Shown here: in pieces, positions 8,163 to 16,469 of the stretch | Layout: the number at the start of each line of letters is the position of its first letter | How positions within the stretch are numbered: the stretch's first letter is position 1 | Assembly: GCA_016296505.1 (NCBI GenBank) | Contig: JAEDJD010000009.1 | Location: forward strand, 24,718 to 88,717 | Length of the DNA: 64,000 bases | Origin: Oscillospiraceae bacterium | GTDB lineage: Bacteria; Bacillota; Clostridia; Oscillospirales; Ruminococcaceae | Direction of reading: 5' to 3' | Notes under the pieces: generated by a model | Told to the model about the DNA's origin: nothing | Database searches by the model: none | Seen by the model: only the letters and a program-made list of their open reading frames with translations | Translations under genes and position numbers: made by a program

Positions 8163-9011
8163 ATGGAATCATTGATCAAAATTGAAAATGCGCATTTTTC
8201 GTATCCGGCAGCGGAGGAAAATGCGAAACCTGTTGAGGTGCTCAAGGGCGTCTCGCTGGAATTTGAACACGGCGAGCTTGTCGCGGTGCTCGGGCATAAC
8301 GGCTCGGGCAAATCAACGCTCGCAAAGCTCTTGAATGCCGTCCTGCTCCCCACAGAGGGCAAGGTCACGGTTGCCGGTATGGACACAAAGGACGAGGAAA
8401 ACTTGCTGGAGATCCGGCAGCACGTCGGCATGGTGTTTCAGAATCCCGATAACCAGATCGTTGCCACAATCGTCGAGGAGGATGTGGCATTCGGCTTGGA
8501 AAATCTCGGCGTGCCAAGCGATGAGATGCGTGTACGCGTCGATCAGGCTTTGCAGGCGGTCGGGATGTATGCGTATCGCAATCATGCGCCGCATCAGCTT
8601 TCCGGCGGACAGAAGCAGCGCGTCGCGATTGCAGGTATCATTGCGATGCGTCCGGACTGCATTGTGCTTGACGAACCGACCGCAATGCTCGATCCGCAGG
8701 GCAGAAAGGAAGTCATGCGGACGATTAAGCTGCTCAACCGCGATTATGGTATTACCGTCATTTTGATTACGCATGAAATGGACGAGGCTGCGCAGTGCGA
8801 TCGCGTGATTGTTGTCGATCACGGTACGGTGCGGATGGACGCGCCGCCGGAAAAGGTTTTTTCGCACGTACAGGAGATGCGCGCGCTCGGACTGGATGTT
8901 CCGCAGCCGACAGAGCTTTGCGATCTGCTGCGAAAGGCAGGCTATCATCTCGATCCGGAGATCATGACGCCCGAAGCCTGCGCAGATGCCATTGCGGCGT
9001 TGTTGCAATAA
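8163..9011 (+). CDS. ecfA1: ECF transporter ATP-binding protein EcfA1
   Basis: 282 residues, first of two ABC ATPases powering the shared energy-coupling module for vitamin and metal uptake. Walker A GHNGSGKST (44-52), Q-loop 'VFQNPDNQIV' (the NPDNQ form typical of EcfA), signature LSGGQ (146-150), Walker B 'CIVLDEPT' (166-173). Start ATG 8163, with AGGAGG about 13 bases upstream. It is followed by ecfA2 and ecfT. No substrate-binding S component is adjacent, consistent with a group II module serving several unlinked S proteins. Confidence 0.96.
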   Translation: MESLIKIENAHFSYPAAEENAKPVEVLKGVSLEFEHGELVAVLGHNGSGKSTLAKLLNAVLLPTEGKVTVAGMDTKDEENLLEIRQHVGMVFQNPDNQIVATIVEEDVAFGLENLGVPSDEMRVRVDQALQAVGMYAYRNHAPHQLSGGQKQRVAIAGIIAMRPDCIVLDEPTAMLDPQGRKEVMRTIKLLNRDYGITVILITHEMDEAAQCDRVIVVDHGTVRMDAPPEKVFSHVQEMRALGLDVPQPTELCDLLRKAGYHLDPEIMTPEACADAIAALLQ

Positions 9012-9087
9012 TATGTTTATATTGCGGTATAAACCGCCTTGCGGGAACAGCCGCATAAACATAACATGAGGAAAGGAATAACGCAGA

Positions 9088-9957
9088 ATGCCGATTCTGG
9101 AAGCAAAGAATCTAACCTATACCTACAGCATCGGTTCGCCGTTTGAGAAAACTGCGATTGATCATATTGATTTGCAAATCGAACAGGGCGAATTTGTCGG
9201 CATCATCGGACATACCGGCTCCGGCAAATCAACCCTGATGCAGATGATGAACGGATTGCTCAAACCGACAGAAGGTACTGTTCTGCTGAACGGTCAGGAT
9301 ATCTGGCGGAAAGGCTGCGATCGCAGAGCCGTTCGATTTGAAGTCGGACTGGTGTTTCAGTATCCGGAATATCAGCTGTTTGAAGAGACTGTTTATAAAG
9401 ATATTGCGTTCGGGCCGAAAAATATGGGGCTGGATGAAAAGGAGATCGACCGCAGAGTGCGCGAAACTGCGGAAGCTGTCGGGATTGCGGCAGAGCTGTT
9501 TGAAAAGCCGCCCTATGCGCTTTCCGGCGGTCAGAAGCGTAGAGTCGCGATTGCCGGCGTCATGGCAATGGAGCCGAAGGTTCTGATTCTCGATGAACCG
9601 ACAGCAGGTCTTGATCCGCAGGGAAGAACGAAAATCCTCATGCAGCTTGCTGCATACCAGAAACGAACCGGCTGTACGGTCATGCTTGTCTCGCACAGTA
9701 TGGAGGATGTTGCGAAATATGTCTCGAAGCTGCTTGTGCTTTCACAGGCAAAGATCGTTTGCTTCGATACGCCTGCAAATGTCTTTGCGCAGGGTGATTC
9801 TCTTGAGGAAATGGGTCTTGCACTGCCGCAGATTACGCGTGTGTTTCATAATCTGCGCGCACGCGGCATTGACTTCGACGACGAGGTGTATACCGTGAAA
9901 TACGGCGCGGAGCTGCTGCTGAAAAAACTCGCGGAAAGGGGCGGCGGATCATGCTGA
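9088..9957 (+). CDS. ecfA2: ECF transporter ATP-binding protein EcfA2
   Basis: 289 residues. Walker A GHTGSGKST (41-49), Q-loop 'VFQYPEYQLF' (the YPEYQLF form diagnostic of EcfA2), signature LSGGQ (145-149), Walker B 'VLILDEPTAGLDP'. It pairs with EcfA1 as a heterodimer beneath EcfT. The gene end overlaps ecfT by seven bases, implying translational coupling. Start ATG 9088 follows AGGAAAGGA. Confidence 0.96.
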   Translation: MPILEAKNLTYTYSIGSPFEKTAIDHIDLQIEQGEFVGIIGHTGSGKSTLMQMMNGLLKPTEGTVLLNGQDIWRKGCDRRAVRFEVGLVFQYPEYQLFEETVYKDIAFGPKNMGLDEKEIDRRVRETAEAVGIAAELFEKPPYALSGGQKRRVAIAGVMAMEPKVLILDEPTAGLDPQGRTKILMQLAAYQKRTGCTVMLVSHSMEDVAKYVSKLLVLSQAKIVCFDTPANVFAQGDSLEEMGLALPQITRVFHNLRARGIDFDDEVYTVKYGAELLLKKLAERGGGSC

Positions 9958-10757
9958 AGGATATCACGCTTGGACAGTTTTTCCCGATGGACAGCGTTGT
10001 ACATAAAATGGACGCGCGATATAAGATTATCATCACCTTGATATTTCTGGTCATGCTGTTCTGGGGACAGCATCTGACTTCGCTCATTGCCGGTTTCTTG
10101 TTTGTCATGCTTGCAACGATCTGTTCTAAAATACCGCCGAAAATGCTCGTCAAAAGCATCAAGCCGATCGTACCGATTCTCGCTGTGACAGGCTTTCTGA
10201 ATCTGTTTATGCTGAAAGGCGGCAAGACCTATTTTGCATGGAAATTCATCGAAATTACAGAGCAGGGCGTGCAGACCTCCATATTTATGGTGGTGCGCAT
10301 TTGTCTGCTGATCGCAGGAACCTCGCTGCTGACCTATACAACATCCCCGATCGTTCTGACGGACGCGATTGAATCGCTGCTGTCGCCGCTGAAAAAGCTG
10401 AAAATGCCTGTGCATGAGCTGGCGATGATGATGACGATTGCGCTGCGGTTTATTCCAACGCTGATCGAGGAAACCGATAAGATTATGGCGGCGCAGAAAG
10501 CGCGCGGCGCCGATATGGAAAGCGGCAGCCTGATGCAGCGTGTACGGGCGCTTGTTCCGATTCTGATTCCGCTGTTTGTCTCGGCATTCCGTCGGGCAGA
10601 GGAGCTTGCCCTTGCAATGGAATGCCGCTGCTATCACGGCGGCGAAGGCAGAACCCGTCTGCGCACGCTGCGGAGCGGTATGCGCGATTATATTGCGCTC
10701 GGCATTACGCTTTTGCTCTTTACCGCCGTGATCGTCCTGAATATAATGTTACACTGA
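9951..10757 (+). CDS. ecfT: ECF transporter transmembrane protein EcfT
   Basis: 268 residues, an integral membrane scaffold with about five to six hydrophobic segments. It contains the first coupling motif A-R-G ('QKARGAD') and a second one in variant form ('ECRCYHGGEGRTR') that contacts the ATPases. The N-terminal 'GQFFPMDSVVHKMDARYK' is typical of the family. It overlaps ecfA2 by 7 bases and is followed one base later by the YfhO-like gene. Confidence 0.95.
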   Translation: MLKDITLGQFFPMDSVVHKMDARYKIIITLIFLVMLFWGQHLTSLIAGFLFVMLATICSKIPPKMLVKSIKPIVPILAVTGFLNLFMLKGGKTYFAWKFIEITEQGVQTSIFMVVRICLLIAGTSLLTYTTSPIVLTDAIESLLSPLKKLKMPVHELAMMMTIALRFIPTLIEETDKIMAAQKARGADMESGSLMQRVRALVPILIPLFVSAFRRAEELALAMECRCYHGGEGRTRLRTLRSGMRDYIALGITLLLFTAVIVLNIMLH

Positions 10758-10758
10758 T

Positions 10759-13362
10759 ATGAATGAAAAAAACAAATCGCATCTTTATCGGATGCTGAGC
10801 TTTTTGATTCCCTGCGGCATCATGCTGCTTGTGTTCGGATTGAACGGAAAGTATCCGTTCGGAGAGGACGCTCTGCTCGAATCGGACGCGGCAGCGCAGT
10901 ATTATCCATTTTTGCTGCTGCTGCGCAGGACGCTTCGTTCCGGCGGGAGTTTGTTCTATACATGGAGCGCCGGATTCGGTACGAATCTCTGGGCGCTGCT
11001 TGTCTATTATTGTTTCAGTCCGTGGAATCTGATTGCGCTGGCGCTGCCGGAATCCATGATGCAATGCTTTTTATCCCTGTCAGTTTGCGTCCGGATCGGG
11101 CTTGCAGGTCTCTGTACGGCAATTCTGATGCAGACGCTTTCAAAAAAGCAAAGCCTTGCGATTCCGGTGTTTGCTTCGCTTTATGGGCTGAGTCAGTGGT
11201 TTGTCTGGAATTATTTTCAGCTGATCTGGCTCGACGCCGCGGCGCTGATGCCTTTGCTGCTTGCCGGTATGGTGCGTCTTGTCCGCGATCGCCGCTGCAA
11301 AATGTTTATCGCAGTGCTGCTGCTGTCGCTGATCTGCAATCCGTATTTTAGCTTTATTACCTGCGTTATGACCTTTCTCTGTTGGATTTGCGCGCTCATC
11401 ATTCTGAAAAAACCGCTGCGGACGCTTCCACATGAAGCAGGACGATTTTTCGGCTGTGCAATGCTATCAGGCGGCATGGCGGCGGTGATTCTATTACCGC
11501 TTGCGTTTGCCATCCGGACGACAGGCTCTGCGGCGCAGGAGATGCCCGATCTGCTGACGGTCTCTGACAGCTTTCCGGCATTGCTCGGCAGACTGGTTTC
11601 ATTTACGTATCCGATTCAGCATATCGGTATGCCGAATCTCTCTTGCAGTATGCTTGGTGTGCTGCTGATCGCCGGTTATCTGACTGCAAAGCGAATTTCG
11701 CTGCGTGAACGCCTGACGATTGGCGGTCTGCTGATCTTTCTGCTTGTCAGTCTCTGGTATCCGCCGCTGAATTATCTCTGGCACGGATTGCATATTCCGA
11801 ATGGCTTTATTCATCGGTTTGCATTTCTGATACCGTTTGTCCTGCTGATGGCAGGATGGCGTTTTACCGTAACAATGGATCAAGCCGATTCGCTTCCGTT
11901 ATGGAAACGGCTTTTACAGCTTGGTTGTATGGCGGCTGTCAGCGCAGGGCTATGCGTCTGCGGCGCTGTGACCGACGCAACGGATGTCATTCTGATATCC
12001 GTTCTGTTTCTGGTGATTTATGGCTCTCTGTATCTTTGGCGGAATCTGAAGCCGCAGCATCAGCCGGCGATGCTGGTCATATTGCTGTGCAGCGTCTGCG
12101 CCGAAGCGGTTACCAGTACGAATCTGCTGCTTTCTTTTTTACCGCAGTTATATCAAGCGTCCGATCTGGCAGAGCAGCCTGCGATCCATGAAGCGGTGGC
12201 TGCGATCCGGAAAGAATCCGGCGAAAAACCGCAGAGGACGGCGTTTGCAATCGGATATGGTTTCAATCCGGAGATGTTTTCCGATCTGCCGTTCGGCGGT
12301 ACGCTGTATTCATCGCTGATTCCGGGGGCGCTGTCGGATTCGCTTTCTGCGCTCGGTATGTATGCCGGCTCTGACCTGAATCGCTATTTTTACCAGCCGC
12401 TGCCGCCTGTGTCCACGCTTCTGACGGATATCCGCTATGTGATTGTTCCGGAATGCGGCGATTATCCGGACGCGTTTTATGAAACGCTTGGCGATACCTG
12501 CGCGCTGCGATTCCAATATGATCTGCCGTTCGGCTTCTGTATTCCGGAAAAGCTGGAGCTTTCCGCCGAGGAATCCGTGCCGGAGCGTCAGAACCGCTTA
12601 TTCTGCCAGATTGCAGGTACTGATGTCTGCAAGTATCTTTCGGCAGAAGTGACGTCGTCAGATGTGGAGATCGCCGGATCTCCGGATGATGCGATTACTT
12701 GCAAAACAGATGCGCAGCCACAGCATACGCTGACTTATCGCTTTACGATCGACGCAGACGGTTCTTATATCTATGATATACTGCCGGATGCCGCGCTTTG
12801 TCCGGCAATCAAATACTATAACGTCATTGCAGATGGCGAGCTGATGCGGCAGTCGCTGTTTCCAAAGAATGAGCCGTATGAGCATACCGGCGAGATGCAG
12901 TATGCAGGTACGTTCCGCAAGGGGCAGCGCGTTGAAATTACAGTGGGCTTGTGGCAGGAATGTGCCGGTACGTTGCAGGTGCGGATGGCAAGACTCGATG
13001 AAGACGCTTTTGCAGACGGCTTGCGGACGGTTAACGCATATGCAATGCAGAATGTACAGGTGCAGGATACGGAAATCATTGGTACGGTTACAGCAGGAGA
13101 TTCGCGTAATCTGTTATATCTGCCCGTGCCGTATGATCGGGGATGGCGCGCCGAAATCGACGGACAATCTGCCGAAATTACAGAGGCAATGTCCGGAATG
13201 CTTGGTCTGCGGCTGTCTGCCGGAACGCATACAATCCGCCTGCATTATCGTCCGCAGGGATTTGCGGCAGGCTGCGTCATCAGCTTGATCAGTCTGACGC
13301 TCTGTGCGGCGATGATGATTCTGCGCCGCCGCAGCGATTCCAACGACTCGGAGGACGAATGA
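10759..13362 (+). CDS. YfhO-family polytopic membrane protein
   Basis: 867 residues with around a dozen transmembrane helices, then a ~350-residue extracellular beta-rich region and a final C-terminal helix ('GCVISLISLTLCAAMMILRR'). The N-terminal 'ESDAAAQYYPFL', 'YTWSAGFGTNLWAL' and 'YYCFSPWNLI' patterns match bacterial YfhO proteins, GT-C-like membrane proteins linked in Firmicutes to lipoteichoic-acid glycosylation. The GT-C role is knowledge of the family; the acceptor here is unknown. ATG 10759 directly follows ecfT. Its stop at 13360-13362 abuts the ATG of truA. Confidence 0.85.
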   Translation: MNEKNKSHLYRMLSFLIPCGIMLLVFGLNGKYPFGEDALLESDAAAQYYPFLLLLRRTLRSGGSLFYTWSAGFGTNLWALLVYYCFSPWNLIALALPESMMQCFLSLSVCVRIGLAGLCTAILMQTLSKKQSLAIPVFASLYGLSQWFVWNYFQLIWLDAAALMPLLLAGMVRLVRDRRCKMFIAVLLLSLICNPYFSFITCVMTFLCWICALIILKKPLRTLPHEAGRFFGCAMLSGGMAAVILLPLAFAIRTTGSAAQEMPDLLTVSDSFPALLGRLVSFTYPIQHIGMPNLSCSMLGVLLIAGYLTAKRISLRERLTIGGLLIFLLVSLWYPPLNYLWHGLHIPNGFIHRFAFLIPFVLLMAGWRFTVTMDQADSLPLWKRLLQLGCMAAVSAGLCVCGAVTDATDVILISVLFLVIYGSLYLWRNLKPQHQPAMLVILLCSVCAEAVTSTNLLLSFLPQLYQASDLAEQPAIHEAVAAIRKESGEKPQRTAFAIGYGFNPEMFSDLPFGGTLYSSLIPGALSDSLSALGMYAGSDLNRYFYQPLPPVSTLLTDIRYVIVPECGDYPDAFYETLGDTCALRFQYDLPFGFCIPEKLELSAEESVPERQNRLFCQIAGTDVCKYLSAEVTSSDVEIAGSPDDAITCKTDAQPQHTLTYRFTIDADGSYIYDILPDAALCPAIKYYNVIADGELMRQSLFPKNEPYEHTGEMQYAGTFRKGQRVEITVGLWQECAGTLQVRMARLDEDAFADGLRTVNAYAMQNVQVQDTEIIGTVTAGDSRNLLYLPVPYDRGWRAEIDGQSAEITEAMSGMLGLRLSAGTHTIRLHYRPQGFAAGCVISLISLTLCAAMMILRRRSDSNDSEDE

Positions 13363-14121
13363 ATGCGCACACTCAAAATGACAATCGCATACCGCGGCAC
13401 GCGCTATCATGGCTTTCAGCGACAGCCCAATGCCATAACGGTACAGGGAGAATTGGAAAAGCAGCTTTCACGTGTGCTGAATGGGCAGACAACCGCATAC
13501 GGCTGTTCCCGTACAGATACCGGCGTTCATGCGAATCAGTTTGTGCTGCATCTGCATACGGAACGGGAAATCCGCTGCAAAAATCTCGTCCGTGCGCTGA
13601 ATGGCTATCTGCCGGATGATATTTCCGTGCTTGCCTGCGAGGACGCGCTGCCAGCGTTTCATGCGCGTTTTGATTGCAAGGGTAAGGAGTATCTCTATCG
13701 CATTCATCATCATGAAAGCAAAAATCCGTTTTTGACCGATCTGGCGTTTCATTATCGCAGACCGCTCGATATCGAGAAGATTCGATATGCGGCGGCGCAG
13801 GTCGTAGGTACGCGCGATTTCCATAGCTTTTGTGCGCAGGCGACTGCCGAATCCAACTGCGTCCGCACAATCTATGGAACATCCGTGGAGGCTTCCGGCA
13901 GCGATGTTGCAATCCGGATTCGCGGCGATGGCTTTTTGTATAATATGGTGCGAATTTTTGTCGGGACGCTGCTGGATATCAACGAGGGCGTCTTTCCACC
14001 CGACGCGATGCCCGAAATTCTTGCGGCAAAAAATCGTCTGGCTGCCGGCAGAACCGCAATGGCACATGGACTTTATCTGAATCAGGTCTTTTATTCGGAC
14101 GCCGAATGCAGATCAATGTGA
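13363..14121 (+). CDS. truA: tRNA pseudouridine(38-40) synthase TruA
   Basis: 252 residues, usual length. It converts U38-U40 in the anticodon stem-loop of many tRNAs to pseudouridine. The catalytic Asp is D52 within 'GCSRTDTGVHA'; 'YHGFQRQP' and 'FLYNMVRIFVGTL' are family signatures. In Firmicutes truA often follows the ecfA-ecfA-ecfT genes; here a YfhO gene has been inserted between them. ATG 13363 is immediately after the previous TGA. Confidence 0.97.
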   Translation: MRTLKMTIAYRGTRYHGFQRQPNAITVQGELEKQLSRVLNGQTTAYGCSRTDTGVHANQFVLHLHTEREIRCKNLVRALNGYLPDDISVLACEDALPAFHARFDCKGKEYLYRIHHHESKNPFLTDLAFHYRRPLDIEKIRYAAAQVVGTRDFHSFCAQATAESNCVRTIYGTSVEASGSDVAIRIRGDGFLYNMVRIFVGTLLDINEGVFPPDAMPEILAAKNRLAAGRTAMAHGLYLNQVFYSDAECRSM

Positions 14122-14155
14122 GAAATATAGGAGACAATAGAAAGAAGGGCGAAAT

Positions 14156-15373
14156 TTGGAAAACAAAAAACCGGCAGTCAAATCGCCAAAAAACAATCGA
14201 ACTGCCAAGGATATCTATGCCATGCGAAAGCGCAGAAAACGGCGTAAGGTACTGAGACAAAGCGCTTGGCTGCTATTGCTCGCAATCGTGATTCTTGTGC
14301 TGTATCAACGGCGTGATTCGTGGATTCCGAAGCTCGAAACCATAGGGACGCGTCACCAGAGTCACCAGAATACGTTCGGAGACACCGATGGTAATTTTCC
14401 CATCTATATTTATGGCAACGCCGAATATCAGCTTGCACAAGCCGGCGATCAGCTGCTTCTGCTGAATGACTCCTATCTCAATTTCTATGAGCAGGACGGT
14501 ACGCTTGCTGCGGCGCGGCAGCATACTTATGGCAATGTTATGCTGCAAACTGCCGGCGATTACGGTTTGCTTTATGAAAATGGCGGCACGCATTTTCGTC
14601 TGGAAACGCCGGCAAAGCTGCGCTATGAGAAAACGCTCAATGATCAGATTGTGTTCGGCAGAGTATCAAGAAATGGCATGGCAGCGATCATTACCGGCGC
14701 TGAGGACTGCGCGTGCAGATTGTATGTGTTCAATAGCAAGGGTCAACAGATCTATGAGCGTGACTGCGTGGAACGAATCTCAGAGCTTGCATTCCATGCG
14801 GATGAAACCGGATGCTATGCCGTTCGCATCGAAACAGAGAACGGCGTGATGAAATCTGTTGTAAATTCATACGATTTTTCTTCGGCGGATACAATTTGGT
14901 CAAGTCAACCCCTTGACATGGTTGCGATTTCGGTATATAATACCAGTGAGGGGAATTTGTTCATTCTTGGAGATAACAAATGCTGCTATCTCGACGCGAC
15001 TGGCAACCTGCTCTCCAGTTATACCTATCCGGATCAGCTGGTGCGCGGATGTTTTGCCGGTAATACAGCAGCGATGCTGTTCCGGAATGATGAGACACGG
15101 ACCAGATCGGTTGTCGTCATAAATGGGGCGTCCGGCTCTCCGGCAGTCCGTACATATGAAAAGGACGTCAGAGATATCGGGCTGATGACGGAACATGATG
15201 AAGTGCTTGTTCAGCTTCGTAATGAGATTGAAACAATCAGCTATCAGTGCAATGTTATGCAGACAACACCGCTTGCGGACAGCTATGACGGATTCCTGCG
15301 CATCGGGCAGAATTTGTTTTTAAAAGGCTACGATCATATTGCGTGTTTGGAATACCAAACGCCTGATCGGTAA
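14156..15373 (+). CDS. Membrane-anchored DUF5711-like beta-propeller protein
   Basis: 405 residues: a very basic N-terminus (~45 residues), one transmembrane helix ('AWLLLLAIVILVLY', about 41-54), and a long extracytoplasmic domain of repeated short beta strands, as in a WD/PQQ-type propeller. This matches DUF5711 proteins of Clostridia. The best start is TTG 14156, 7 bases behind GAAGGGC; there is no ATG nearby in frame. It stands between truA and a CvpA-like gene. Function unknown. Confidence 0.65.
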   Translation: MENKKPAVKSPKNNRTAKDIYAMRKRRKRRKVLRQSAWLLLLAIVILVLYQRRDSWIPKLETIGTRHQSHQNTFGDTDGNFPIYIYGNAEYQLAQAGDQLLLLNDSYLNFYEQDGTLAAARQHTYGNVMLQTAGDYGLLYENGGTHFRLETPAKLRYEKTLNDQIVFGRVSRNGMAAIITGAEDCACRLYVFNSKGQQIYERDCVERISELAFHADETGCYAVRIETENGVMKSVVNSYDFSSADTIWSSQPLDMVAISVYNTSEGNLFILGDNKCCYLDATGNLLSSYTYPDQLVRGCFAGNTAAMLFRNDETRTRSVVVINGASGSPAVRTYEKDVRDIGLMTEHDEVLVQLRNEIETISYQCNVMQTTPLADSYDGFLRIGQNLFLKGYDHIACLEYQTPDR

Positions 15374-15447
15374 AAATGATATCAGAGAGAAATAAGATAG
15401 AATGATAATTCGCTTGCGGTAGAATGAGAAAAACGGAGGATAAGTGC

Positions 15448-16362
15448 ATGGGCACATCATATTGGTGGATATTCGATCTGTTGTTGATCGTGATTGTGAT
15501 ATATGTGATTGTGGCAAATGCAAAGCGCGGTGTTACAAAAATATTGCTGATCAGCATCGGTTATGTTTTCACAACAGTCGCGGCGTCGCTGCTCGCTGCG
15601 ATCGCCGCGCCAACGCTGTATCAGACCGTCGCTTATGATAATAATATCAACGGTATTGTGACCGCAAATCAGCATATGGATTTTGTCGAGGTCTTTTCAG
15701 ACGCAATAGACGCGCAGCAATACGGCTTTGTCATGGATCGCGCAGTGGTGAAGCGTACCTTGACCGATCCGAAGAAAAATCTTCATTTTCATGACGCGTT
15801 TTTTGATTATGCCACCCAAACAACCGGTGGACCGGTCTCCATGAAATCCGATTTTAACCAGATGCTGTACAAGGCTTTTGCGGAAAGTTACGGCGCGCAG
15901 ATCGATGAACGGCTTCCGCGCTATGTTCGGATGTATTTTGATAAGCAGATCAGAGAAAATCCGGAAATCATGTTCAGTCTGATTTCCGTGTACTATGATA
16001 ATACCAAGACGCAGACGGAACGTGCGGATGTTTTGGAAAAAATGTTTGCTGCTAAGCCTACAACAGAGGTGCTGCAAATCTTTATTTATCTGATTATTTT
16101 CTCTATCATAATGGCAATTATTGCGCTGATTAGTGCGATATTGCAGAATCGTATCTTCCTGAATATTCAGAAAGTGACAGATCATGCGGTCGGCGGACTG
16201 CTCGGCATCATCGAAGCGGGTATCGTGGTTGTGCTGCTGACATTGGTTGTCCGACTGTTGGTGCTGCTGGTTGGTGGAAAATTCCTGTTCTTTAACGATG
16301 CAACGATTGCAGAATCGAAACTGTTCTCGTTCTTCTACGACCATATCGGCATTATGCTATAA
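15448..16362 (+). CDS. CvpA-like membrane protein
   Basis: 304 residues with an N-terminal pair of hydrophobic helices ('IFDLLLIVIVIYVIVANAKRG', 'ILLISIGYVFTTVAASLLAAI'), a ~130-residue soluble insert, and two C-terminal helices with the GG/GIIEAGIVVVLL pattern seen in CvpA (colicin V production-like) proteins. The insert is larger than in standard CvpA. ATG 15448 has ACGGAGG 9 bases upstream and is preferred over an ATG at 15424. Function in Firmicutes is not settled. Confidence 0.65.
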   Translation: MGTSYWWIFDLLLIVIVIYVIVANAKRGVTKILLISIGYVFTTVAASLLAAIAAPTLYQTVAYDNNINGIVTANQHMDFVEVFSDAIDAQQYGFVMDRAVVKRTLTDPKKNLHFHDAFFDYATQTTGGPVSMKSDFNQMLYKAFAESYGAQIDERLPRYVRMYFDKQIRENPEIMFSLISVYYDNTKTQTERADVLEKMFAAKPTTEVLQIFIYLIIFSIIMAIIALISAILQNRIFLNIQKVTDHAVGGLLGIIEAGIVVVLLTLVVRLLVLLVGGKFLFFNDATIAESKLFSFFYDHIGIML

Positions 16363-16375
16363 TGATGAAGCACCT

Positions 16376-16416
16376 CTGCTGCGGAATCTGCCGTCGCAGA
16401 GGCGCTCTATTAGAAT
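16376..16416. other. Hairpin between the CvpA-like gene and clpE
   Basis: CCTCTGC and GCAGAGG form the outer stem and CGG/CCG an inner one. No long T-run follows, so it may be a weak terminator or an attenuating leader element of clpE. Confidence 0.35.
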
Positions 16417-16437
16417 CAATACAACCTAAGAAAGGAG

Positions 16438-16461
16438 CGGATTCCATTTAATCGGAATCCG
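16438..16461 (+). promoter_or_regulatory. 8-bp inverted repeat between Shine-Dalgarno and clpE start
   Basis: CGGATTCC (16438-16445) and GGAATCCG (16454-16461) are separated by 8 bases. The only strong Shine-Dalgarno (AAAGGAG, 16431-16437) ends about 32 bases before the ATG at 16470. Folding the repeat would bring it near the start codon, or the repeat could be an operator. No CtsR-type GGTCAAA direct repeats were seen. Confidence 0.45.
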
Positions 16462-16469
16462 ATAGAAAT